Assembly: GCF_048323675.1 (NCBI RefSeq) | Contig: NZ_JBLWFK010000007.1 | Span: 62,001 to 126,000, forward strand | Reading direction: 5' to 3' | From: Mangrovimicrobium sp048323675 | GTDB taxonomy: Bacteria; Pseudomonadota; Gammaproteobacteria; Pseudomonadales; Halieaceae | DNA length: 64,000 nt | Shown here: positions 35,436 to 43,005 of the stretch, piece by piece | How the letters are laid out: every line of letters starts with the position of its first letter | How positions within the stretch are numbered: the stretch's first letter is position 1 | Made by a program: the position numbers and the translations under genes | Notes under the pieces: model-generated | Told to the model about the DNA's origin: nothing | The model's input: only the letters and a program-made list of their open reading frames with translations | Databases searched by the model: none

Positions 35436-38400
35436 ATGGGCCTCTTCTCGAAAGCCAAGCCCGCTCCCCGCCGCCGTCGTGAGGTGGTCGAGATCGGCGA
35501 ATTCCCCGTGCTGGAGCCGATCAGGACGCCCCGCGCGGTAGAGTCTCCTCCAGGGGGTGTTCCCCGGAAGCCGCGCCGACGGATCAGCCTGCTGCGCATT
35601 TTTTCCACCGTGCTGGGCCTGTGCCTGCTGGTATTCGCCGCTTTTATCGTCGACGAGCTGTCTTCCAACCGCGGTATCGCCCACTGGCTGGCCGAGTTCG
35701 CCCGGAGCATCGAGTTCAAGGTCAGGGAGGGTCCTGCGCAGGAACCCCTGGTGGCGGATCAGGGCCCCTACGACCAGCGGCTCGGCTATACCGCCCTGCC
35801 GGCCTTCCGCGAAAAGCTGGAGCAGGCGGGCTACGCAGTGTCGAGCCAGGCGCGAAACTCGCCACGTATGAAGGCCCTGAAGGAACAGGGCCTGTACACA
35901 ATCTACGACGAGAAGAGCCAGGCCGGGTTGCAATTGCGCGATATGCAGGACGTCGTCATCTACGAAAAACGCTATCCGACCCGTGTCTATACGGACTTCA
36001 CCCAGGTGCCGTCGCTGGTGCTGACGGCGTTGCAGTACGTGGAGGATCGCCAGCTGCTGCAGCCGGACCAGCCCTTCCAGAACCCGGTGGTCGACTGGGA
36101 CCGCCTGTTCAAGGCCGTGGGTGTGCAGGTGCTGAAGAAGGCGAAGCAGGACGACCGGCGCTCGATCGGCGCCAGCACCGTGGCGACCCAGCTCGAGAAG
36201 ATCCGCCACTCACCGGACGGAATGACCTCGGACAGCACTGAAAAACTGCGCCAGATGCTCTCGGCGACCTTGCGAGTGTACGCACAGGGGGCCGATACCA
36301 CCGGGGCGCGCGAACGCCTGGCAGTCGATTACCTCAACGCGCTGCCCCTTTCCGCCCAGGCGGGTTTCGGCGAGGTAAACGGGCTCGGCGACGGGCTGGC
36401 GGCCTGGTACGGCAGCGATTTTGCCGAGGTCAACCGCGTGTTGAGCGATCCGTCCGAGCCGACGGAAACGCGCGGGATCTACTTCAAGCAGGTCCTGAGC
36501 CTGATCCTCTCGGTGCGCCGGCCATCGTACTACCTCGGCTCCAACCAGGCCGCGCTGGAGGACTTCAGCAACAGTTACCTGCGGCGCATGGCCGCGGAGG
36601 GGGTGATCCCGGCAGCCCTGCGCGACGCGGCTATCGTCGCGCCTTTGACCAGGAACATGCGGGCAGCGCCGGCGCCCCGACAAGATTTCGTGAACCGCAA
36701 GGGCGTCAACCTGGGCCGCAACCGGCTGCGCTCGATGCTGGGGCTGAACAGCCTGTACGAACTCGATCGCCTCGACCTTTCGGCACATACCGCGCTGCAC
36801 GCACAGGTGCAGGAGGCGGTTACCGGCTTTCTCGGCGAACTCGGTTCGCGCGAGCGCGTCGAGGAACTCGGGCTCACCGGTGAGCGCTTGCTGAGCGGCG
36901 CTGATCCCTCGCGAGTTATCTACAGCATGGTACTTTACGAGCAGACCCCGGTCGGCCAATTCCTGCGGGTGAATGCCGACAATCTCAACGAACCGCTCGA
37001 TATCAACGCAGGCGCCCGGCTCGACCTCGGCTCGACAGCGAAACTGCGCACGCTGATCACCTGGCTGGAACTCATCGCCGACGCACGCGACAGTGCGCTT
37101 GCCGAAAGGGGAACCCCCGATGGGGATGCTGCGATTCATCCGAAGGACAGGTTGTCGCAATGGGTGGCGGACTTCCTGCGGGCGAACCCGTCCGCCGATC
37201 TGGACACAACCCTGGCCGCGGCCATGCAGAGAAAGTATTCCGCCAGTCCGGCGGCGTCTTTCTACACCGGGGGTGGGCTGCACCAGTTCGCCAATTTCGA
37301 CGCGACCGACAACAACAAGGTGTTGAGTGTCGAGGAGGCTCTGCGGCGGTCCGTCAACCTGGTGTTTATCCGGATGATGCGGGAAATCGTCGACCACCTG
37401 CTGTACCGCGCGCCGGATACCAAGGCGCGGCTGCTCGAGGAGGCCGATAACCCGCAACGCGCGGACTACCTGCGCCGCTTTGCGGAGAAGGAGGGCAGGG
37501 TGTTTCTCTCGCGTTTCTACTCCCGCTATAAAGGAAAGACTGCCGAAGAGGCCGTGCGCATCAAGCTCGAAGGCATGCGTGTCTCACCGCGGGCGCTGAC
37601 GGTCATCCTGCGTTCGACGGGCGTGATTTATTCCCCGGAGCAACTGGCGCAGTGGCTCGCGGTGTACGCGCCCGAACCGGCCCTGACCAGCGCGGAAACA
37701 GAAAGCCTTTACGAGCGCTACGGCCCCGAGGACTTCAACCTCAACGACCGCGGCTACCTGGCCCGCACACATCCGCTGGAGTTGTGGCTGATCGGCTATC
37801 TGGGCGTGCATCCCGACGCCAGCCTCGGAGAGGTGCAGGACGCGGGCGCGGAAGTGCGCCAGGAAGTCTACAACTGGCTGCTGAAGTCGAAGCGGCGCCA
37901 GGCGCAGAACCGCCGGATACTCGATCTGCTGGAAATCGAGGCGTTCCAGCAAATCCAGCAGGCCTGGTCGCGGTTGGGTTACCCCTTCGCCTCATTGACT
38001 CCGTCGCTCGCCAGCTCGATCGGCAGTTCTGGTGATCGGCCGGCGGCGCTGGCGCAACTGATGGGGATAATTATTGCGGGTGGGACGCAGCATCGATTGC
38101 GGCTGATCGACTATCTGAAGTTTGCCGAGGGTACGCCTTACGAGACCTCCTACGATCTGCCCGCGGATGCGCCGATACAGGTCATGCGGCCGGAGGTGGC
38201 GCGCACGGCTCGGGCGGCGCTGATCGATGTGGTCGATAATGGGACGGCGCGCTCGCTGGTCGGCAAGCTCGAACGACCGGATGGGTCGCGCCGGATAATC
38301 GGTGGCAAGACGGGAACGGGCGATCACCGGTTTGAGGTATATGCAGGCCGCGGGCAGTTGATCGAGTCGCGGGTGGTCAACCGTGTGGCGACCTTTGTGT

Positions 38401-38600
38401 TCCAGATCGATGACCGGTTCTTCGGGACAATAACGGCGTTTGTGCCAGGGCAGGAGGCAGCCAGCTACCGGTTTACCAGTGGCTTGCCGGTGAGGTTGCT
38501 CGGTGCGCTACTGCCGGTGCTGGGCCCGTTGATCGATACACCGGCAAGCGGTGGGCAGGCGGTTGTCGGTGAGCACGCCGCCATAGAATACGTGAGATAA
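35436..38600 (+). CDS. Class A penicillin-binding protein-like transglycosylase/transpeptidase, atypical GT51
   Basis: 1054 aa from ATG 35436. A short cytoplasmic basic region, one membrane helix (LGLCLLVFAAFIVDEL, about 60-80), a GT51-like domain and a penicillin-binding domain. The transpeptidase motifs are intact: S-x-x-K at Ser533-Lys536 (GSTAKLRT), S-V-N at 639-641, and K-T-G at 958-960. In the GT51 part Glu203-Asp204 (VEDRQLL) is present and the GASTVATQL motif is recognisable, but the R-K-x-x-E motif that holds the second catalytic Glu reads KLRQMLSATL, so the Glu is missing. It may act as a transpeptidase with weak or no glycosyltransferase activity. Upstream of the partner-switching genes by 93 bases. 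Confidence 0.85.
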   Translation: MGLFSKAKPAPRRRREVVEIGEFPVLEPIRTPRAVESPPGGVPRKPRRRISLLRIFSTVLGLCLLVFAAFIVDELSSNRGIAHWLAEFARSIEFKVREGPAQEPLVADQGPYDQRLGYTALPAFREKLEQAGYAVSSQARNSPRMKALKEQGLYTIYDEKSQAGLQLRDMQDVVIYEKRYPTRVYTDFTQVPSLVLTALQYVEDRQLLQPDQPFQNPVVDWDRLFKAVGVQVLKKAKQDDRRSIGASTVATQLEKIRHSPDGMTSDSTEKLRQMLSATLRVYAQGADTTGARERLAVDYLNALPLSAQAGFGEVNGLGDGLAAWYGSDFAEVNRVLSDPSEPTETRGIYFKQVLSLILSVRRPSYYLGSNQAALEDFSNSYLRRMAAEGVIPAALRDAAIVAPLTRNMRAAPAPRQDFVNRKGVNLGRNRLRSMLGLNSLYELDRLDLSAHTALHAQVQEAVTGFLGELGSRERVEELGLTGERLLSGADPSRVIYSMVLYEQTPVGQFLRVNADNLNEPLDINAGARLDLGSTAKLRTLITWLELIADARDSALAERGTPDGDAAIHPKDRLSQWVADFLRANPSADLDTTLAAAMQRKYSASPAASFYTGGGLHQFANFDATDNNKVLSVEEALRRSVNLVFIRMMREIVDHLLYRAPDTKARLLEEADNPQRADYLRRFAEKEGRVFLSRFYSRYKGKTAEEAVRIKLEGMRVSPRALTVILRSTGVIYSPEQLAQWLAVYAPEPALTSAETESLYERYGPEDFNLNDRGYLARTHPLELWLIGYLGVHPDASLGEVQDAGAEVRQEVYNWLLKSKRRQAQNRRILDLLEIEAFQQIQQAWSRLGYPFASLTPSLASSIGSSGDRPAALAQLMGIIIAGGTQHRLRLIDYLKFAEGTPYETSYDLPADAPIQVMRPEVARTARAALIDVVDNGTARSLVGKLERPDGSRRIIGGKTGTGDHRFEVYAGRGQLIESRVVNRVATFVFQIDDRFFGTITAFVPGQEAASYRFTSGLPVRLLGALLPVLGPLIDTPASGGQAVVGEHAAIEYVR

Positions 38601-38693
38601 TCCTGGAGGATGCGCCTGGTGCGGGGTGCGGCAAATTGCGATGGCGAGCGCTGCGCTTGGCAGGGCCATTGCCGGGACTGGGGATAATCGCCA

Positions 38694-39959
38694 ATGAGCG
38701 TAGAAGAAAACACCACGGGCATTCGTATGGACGACGTCTTGCGTGTGCTCGACATGACCCGCCTGCTCGCGGCGAACTTCGATCTCGACAGACTGCTTGA
38801 ACAAGTGCTGCAGACAGGCATGCAACTCCTCGATGCGGAGATGGGGGCATTGTGGCTCTACGAGCCGGATACCCGGGAACTGGTCAGCGCGCTGCCGGTG
38901 CTGGAACCGCCCCTGCGCGTGCCTGAAGGCCTGGGACTGTGTGGCCTGTGCGCGGCCGAACGCAGGATCATCAACGTGCTGGATGCCGCCTTGGACCCGC
39001 GGTTCCGCGGCTCCATCGATAACGCGGTGGGTTTTACCACCCGATCCATGCTCAATGTACCCCTGATCGCCCGGGACGGTGCGCTGATTGGGGTGCTGCA
39101 GTTTCTTGACGAGCAACTCGCTGGCTACGACGACAAGTCCGAAACTCTGGCGACCATTCTGGCCGCACAGTGTGCACTTGCGCTGCAGCATGTGCGGCTC
39201 GCCGACAGGGTGGAGCGCAGCGAGCGGCTGGAGCGGGAGGTGGAAGTGGCCAGGGAAATCCAGCGCAGTACCCTGCCGACGCAGATGCCCGAACTGGCGG
39301 GTTATGAGGCCCACGGCCATTTCCTGCCGGCAAGCTACGCGGGTGGAGACCTGTTCGATCTGGTGGTGCTGGACGACAGGCTGTTCGTGCTACTGGGCGA
39401 TGCTACCGGCCACGGCTTCGGCCCGGCGCTGTCCGCCACACAGATGCAGGCGATGATGCGCGTGGCCTTCCGCTGCGGCGCCGGTCTCGGCGAGGCCTAC
39501 CGCCACGTCAACAACCAGCTGGCGGAGGACCTCCCCGCCGATCGTTTCATCACCGCATTCATGGGTTTTCTCGATCCGGGCAGCCATGAACTGCATTACC
39601 TGTCAGCCGGCCAGGGTCCCATACTGCATTATCATGCCGGCGAACAGCGCGCCGAGTGGCATCAGCCGACGACTTTCCCGGTGGGTATCCTGGACATCGA
39701 CGAGGTTGGGCCGACGGATCTGCTGGCGCTATCGCCGGGGGATATCGTCGCCCTGATTTCGGATGGCCTTTATGAATACGCCAATTCCGAGGGACAGCTT
39801 TTCGGCGAGGCGCGTGTTGCCGACATTCTGGCGCGGTGTCAGAATCTGCCGATGTCGGAATTGTGCGAGGTTCTGCTGGAGGAGGCGCAAGCCTTCGGCA
39901 ACGGCGCGGCACAGGCGGACGACATTACCCTGGTGTTGTTAAAGCGGCTGGTGCAGTAA
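38694..39959 (+). CDS. GAF-domain PP2C/SpoIIE phosphatase (RsbU-like)
   Basis: 421 aa. GAF sensor domain about 12-165 (LLAANFDLDRLLEQVLQTGM, GALIGVLQFLDEQ), a linker helix with REVEVAREIQRSTLPTQMP, then the SpoIIE phosphatase: YAGGDLFDLVVLDDRLFVLLGDATGHG carries the metal-binding Asp pairs (GGD and GDATGHG), and LISDGLYEYAN and QADDITLVLLK hold the others. It should dephosphorylate the STAS antagonist encoded two genes on. First gene of the tight trio (22 bases to the next). Confidence 0.92.
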   Translation: MSVEENTTGIRMDDVLRVLDMTRLLAANFDLDRLLEQVLQTGMQLLDAEMGALWLYEPDTRELVSALPVLEPPLRVPEGLGLCGLCAAERRIINVLDAALDPRFRGSIDNAVGFTTRSMLNVPLIARDGALIGVLQFLDEQLAGYDDKSETLATILAAQCALALQHVRLADRVERSERLEREVEVAREIQRSTLPTQMPELAGYEAHGHFLPASYAGGDLFDLVVLDDRLFVLLGDATGHGFGPALSATQMQAMMRVAFRCGAGLGEAYRHVNNQLAEDLPADRFITAFMGFLDPGSHELHYLSAGQGPILHYHAGEQRAEWHQPTTFPVGILDIDEVGPTDLLALSPGDIVALISDGLYEYANSEGQLFGEARVADILARCQNLPMSELCEVLLEEAQAFGNGAAQADDITLVLLKRLVQ

Positions 39960-39981
39960 TTTCTGTGTGGAGCGGTGAAGA

Positions 39982-40395
39982 ATGACGACGTCCTACCCCA
40001 GGAGTCTCGATTCGCTGGAAAGTATCGTGGCGGATACCGCCCGCAGTTTTACCGAGAATGGCATTGACGCCTCGCTGCTGCACACCGTGGACCTCGTGAT
40101 CGAAGAACTGTTCGTCAACATGGTCAAGTACAACCGCGGTGCAACCCGCGATATCGCCCTGGACATCCGCCAGATCGACAGTGGTGTCGAGGTGAGCCTG
40201 ACCGACTTCGACGTCGAGCGCTTCGACCCCTCGCAGCCGGTGGAGGTGGACATTTACGCGCCCGCTACCGAACGCGATGCCGGCGGGCTGGGGCTGTACC
40301 TGATCCACAAGATGGTCGATTCCATCAAGTACGAGTACTACGACCGCCAGAGCAAGGTGACCATCACCAAGAGAGTGTGCCCCGCCGATGTTTGA
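39982..40395 (+). CDS. RsbW-type anti-sigma factor serine kinase
   Basis: 137 aa GHKL ATPase: the N-box VDLVIEELFVNMVKYN, the G1 box as VSLTDFDVERFDP (a normally invariant Gly of D-x-G-x-F appears replaced), and the G2 box GGLGLYLIHKMVD. It should phosphorylate the STAS protein and sequester a partner when not so engaged. Its last 8 bases overlap the next gene, implying coupled translation and fixed stoichiometry. Confidence 0.9.
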   Translation: MTTSYPRSLDSLESIVADTARSFTENGIDASLLHTVDLVIEELFVNMVKYNRGATRDIALDIRQIDSGVEVSLTDFDVERFDPSQPVEVDIYAPATERDAGGLGLYLIHKMVDSIKYEYYDRQSKVTITKRVCPADV

Positions 40396-40684
40396 TATTG
40401 AGACCAACGATCTGGGCCAGGTGGCTGTCGCCGGGCGCCTCGATGCAGCGCAAGCGGAGCGGGCGCAGGCCTTCCTCGATGAGGTGGGCGGTGAGTGCGT
40501 GATCGATATGAAGGCACTCGAGTATATTTCCAGTGCCGGCCTGGGCGTGCTCCTTAAAACCCATAAGCGGCTGATGGCTGGCGGCAGCGGTATCCGTCTG
40601 GTCAATGTCAGCCCCCACATCAACGACATCTTCCGTTATTCCGGATTCGACCGGCTGTTCAGCATCGAGCCCGCAGGGGGCTGA
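40388..40684 (+). CDS. STAS-domain anti-sigma factor antagonist (RsbV-like)
   Basis: 98 aa single STAS domain. The phosphorylation site is in LEYISSAGLGVLL, one of two serines at about 49-50, at the start of the conserved helix. It overlaps the kinase gene by 8 bases. The phosphorylated form would be inactive and the SpoIIE phosphatase would reactivate it. The ECF sigma gene starts 77 bases later, without a terminator that I can see. Confidence 0.92.
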   Translation: MFDIETNDLGQVAVAGRLDAAQAERAQAFLDEVGGECVIDMKALEYISSAGLGVLLKTHKRLMAGGSGIRLVNVSPHINDIFRYSGFDRLFSIEPAGG

Positions 40685-40761
40685 CCCGGCTCCGGCATCG
40701 TTCCCGTGAAAAAATATTTTCCACAGGCACCAACTTTTGCCGGCGCCGGCGGTATTCGGTA

Positions 40762-41310
40762 ATGAATGCTGAAGACGCTGCACTGGTCGAGCGTTGTCGC
40801 TGCGGTGACAGGCACGCGGTGCAGGCGCTGGTAGATCGCTATCAACGCCCGGTCTTCAATGCGGCTTACCGCATACTCGGCAATCGCGAGGATGCGGCGG
40901 ATGCGACCCAGACCGCCTTCATGAAGGTGTTCGAAAACCTGGAGAGCTACGATGCGCAGTACAAGCTTTTCAGCTGGATTTACCGGATCGTCGTCAACGA
41001 GTCGATCAGCCAGTTCCAGCGGAACGGCGCGAGTCGGGCGCTCACCTACAACGAGGAGAGCTGGGGCGGCGATGACGAACTGGAACGGCAGGTGGACTCC
41101 GCCGTGCTGAGCCGGCGAACGCAGGCCAGCCTGATGGCCCTGCCCGAGGAATACCGGGTGGTACTGGTATTGCGGCACTTCTCGGAATGCAGTTACGAAC
41201 AGATAGGCGAGATTCTAGAATTGCCGGAAAAGACAATTAAATCAAGGATATATATAGCCCGACAGCAGTTGAAAAAACTGCTGGTCGCCAATGGGGTTAA
41301 CTGGGAATGA
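40762..41310 (+). CDS. ECF-family RNA polymerase sigma factor
   Basis: 182 aa. Region 2 spans about 10-85 (DRYQRPVFNAAYRILGNRED, DATQTAFMKVFENL, FSWIYRIVVNESI), with a linker, then region 4 about 120-175 (LPEEYRVVLVLRHFSECSYE, LPEKTIKSRIYIARQQLKKL). There is no region 1 or 3, as usual for ECF sigma factors. The stop overlaps the start of the anti-sigma gene by four bases (ATGA). Its position behind a partner-switching trio and ahead of a membrane anti-sigma factor is notable. Confidence 0.92.
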   Translation: MNAEDAALVERCRCGDRHAVQALVDRYQRPVFNAAYRILGNREDAADATQTAFMKVFENLESYDAQYKLFSWIYRIVVNESISQFQRNGASRALTYNEESWGGDDELERQVDSAVLSRRTQASLMALPEEYRVVLVLRHFSECSYEQIGEILELPEKTIKSRIYIARQQLKKLLVANGVNWE

Positions 41311-42074
41311 ATGTCGATCGTGCCACCTGGCTGCTCAACGCCGAGCTCGACAACGAGCTCGCACCCAACGATCGGGCGGAGCTGGAGACATTGCTTGCGG
41401 CGCAGCCGCAGTTGCAGGTGCAGCGCCTTGAACTGCGACAGCTCGCGCAGGGCCTGGCCAGCGTCCCGGACATCGATCCGCCGCCGGGGCTGGCCGAGCG
41501 CATTACCAGCGAAGTCAGGCTGGTGCGCCGGCGCCGCTTCCGCTGGACCTTGCCGCGCTGGTGCCGACCGGTGAATGCCCTGCCTTTTGCAAGCTGCGCC
41601 GCCGCCATCATGCTGGCGGCGGGGGCGTTCTGGATTCTGCAGCACGAGCCGCTGCCGGACGATGTCAGCGACATGGTCGGCAGTCTCCTCCACGACCCGA
41701 AACAGTCGCCCCTGCCGGCGGGGGAGCGGTTGCGGCTGAACCAGTCCGGAGTCAGCGCAGACGTGGCGCTGCTGTCTCATGCCGGCAGTAGTCTCCGCAC
41801 CCTCGAGTTTGCACTGGACTCCAGCGGGCCGGTCGATATCAGTATCGACCTCGCGGCCAGCGGCCTGGAATTTGCCGGTTTCGCCCGGGACGAGGCGGGG
41901 GTGGAGCTGCTTTCCGGCAACGCGGGGCGGGTCACGTTGCGCAGCCAGGGAGAACACCGTTTCACCCTGTCACTGAGAGCCCCGAGTGCCGACGAGCGCC
42001 CCGAGGCCAATATCGGGCTCAGTATTTCCGACGGACCGGAGCAGATCTTCCAGGGGACGATCGAGGCGCCGTAA
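41307..42074 (+). CDS. Membrane anti-sigma factor
   Basis: 255 aa. A cytoplasmic N-terminal part of about 85 residues with a helix-rich start (ATWLLNAELDNELAPNDRAE) typical of anti-sigma domains, without the zinc H-x3-C-x2-C motif, then one membrane helix (about 91-111, ALPFASCAAAIMLAAGAFWI) and a periplasmic beta-rich domain. It starts inside the sigma gene stop codon, so the two are translationally coupled. It should hold the ECF sigma factor at the membrane until proteolysis or binding releases it. Confidence 0.85.
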   Translation: MNVDRATWLLNAELDNELAPNDRAELETLLAAQPQLQVQRLELRQLAQGLASVPDIDPPPGLAERITSEVRLVRRRRFRWTLPRWCRPVNALPFASCAAAIMLAAGAFWILQHEPLPDDVSDMVGSLLHDPKQSPLPAGERLRLNQSGVSADVALLSHAGSSLRTLEFALDSSGPVDISIDLAASGLEFAGFARDEAGVELLSGNAGRVTLRSQGEHRFTLSLRAPSADERPEANIGLSISDGPEQIFQGTIEAP

Positions 42075-42171
42075 ATTTTTTTCGCTGCCCCGCCAACTTT
42101 TTTGCGGCGCGGGCGTAATAACTGGAAAGACAAGTCGGGGTTCACCCGTTTGCCATCAGGGAGCAGGTCAC

Positions 42172-42870
42172 ATGGCGATACAAGCAGGTAGCAAGAAAGG
42201 TTGGGGACTGATTGCAGGGCTGGCAGTCGTGGCGGGTGCTGCCCTGTATGTGGGCGATAAGTATCCTGTTGATAGCGGTGACGATATTACCGGCACCATC
42301 GCTCCGGCGCAGCGTTACCAGGAGAATCAACTCACTGCGGATGATGTGGTGCTCGGCGATGAGGGTATCGCCCAGTTCATGCAGACCGACGCCTTCCAGC
42401 TGCTGGTCGAAAACCAGGATGTGGCGAAGCTTATCGCCGACGAGGGCTTCCTGAAGCTGGTGTCCGACGAGCGCTTCCGCACGTTGATGGCAGATGATCG
42501 CCTGGCCCTGGCCCTGGCAGCCGACGAGCGCTTCATCAAACTGAGCGCGGACGACCGCTTCCGCGCGCTGTCAGCTGATGAGCGCTTGGTTCGACTGGCC
42601 AGTGACGAACGCTTCAAGGCGTTGGCCACGGACGAGCGTTTGATGAAGCTCGCCACGGATGAGCGTTTCAACAAGCTGGCTGGCGACGAACGCTTCCGTA
42701 TGCTGGCCGCCGACGAGCGCTTCCGCCTGCTCATCAGTGACGAGCGCTTCGCCAGGCTGGTGGGCGATGAGCGTTTTATCCGGCTCGCCAGCGATGAGCG
42801 CTTCCGCAGCCTGGCGGCGGACGAGCGCTTCAAGGCGCTGACCACGGACGCAAGAATGATCAAGCGCTAA
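42172..42870 (+). CDS. Membrane-anchored protein of 9-residue ERF-type repeats
   Basis: 232 aa from ATG 42172 after GGGAGCAGG. A membrane helix at about 11-27 (WGLIAGLAVVAGAALYVG) is followed by a short linker. Residues about 64-226 are about 18 tandem nine-residue units of the form E-R-F-x-x-L-x-x-D (ERFKALATD, ERFNKLAGD, ERFRMLAAD, ERFARLVGD); one unit has ten residues. The first four units are more divergent. It follows the anti-sigma gene by 97 bases and is closed by a terminator, so it may be the last gene of the sigma operon and perhaps its target. No family known to me. Confidence 0.8.
   Translation: MAIQAGSKKGWGLIAGLAVVAGAALYVGDKYPVDSGDDITGTIAPAQRYQENQLTADDVVLGDEGIAQFMQTDAFQLLVENQDVAKLIADEGFLKLVSDERFRTLMADDRLALALAADERFIKLSADDRFRALSADERLVRLASDERFKALATDERLMKLATDERFNKLAGDERFRMLAADERFRLLISDERFARLVGDERFIRLASDERFRSLAADERFKALTTDARMIKR
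42361..42849 (+). repeat. Tandem degenerate 27-bp coding repeat, about 18 copies
   Basis: Encodes the nine-residue units. GACGAGCGCTTC or close variants recur every 27 bases. The protein period is kept more strictly than the DNA, indicating selection on the protein. Confidence 0.85.
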
Positions 42871-42896
42871 GCCTCCGGGGCGCAGCGAAAACACAA

Positions 42897-42926
42897 GCCG
42901 CCTGCCCTGTGCAGGCGGTTTTTTTT
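42897..42926 (+). terminator. Strong rho-independent terminator
   Basis: CCGCCTGC / GCAGGCGG stem with a five-base loop, followed by eight T. It ends the sigma/anti-sigma/repeat-protein unit. Confidence 0.92.
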
Positions 42927-43005
42927 GTGTAGGATGGGCAATTGTGCGCAGGGGGTGCACATCCACTGGGCCGTCGACTGCGCCCGGAGAGCGCGGAAGC
43001 CGAGA

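Noticed and set aside
42361..42849. CRISPR-like array because of regular 27-base spacing
   Set aside because: The units are directly adjacent and translate to conserved nine-residue repeats in one long frame; there are no unique spacers.
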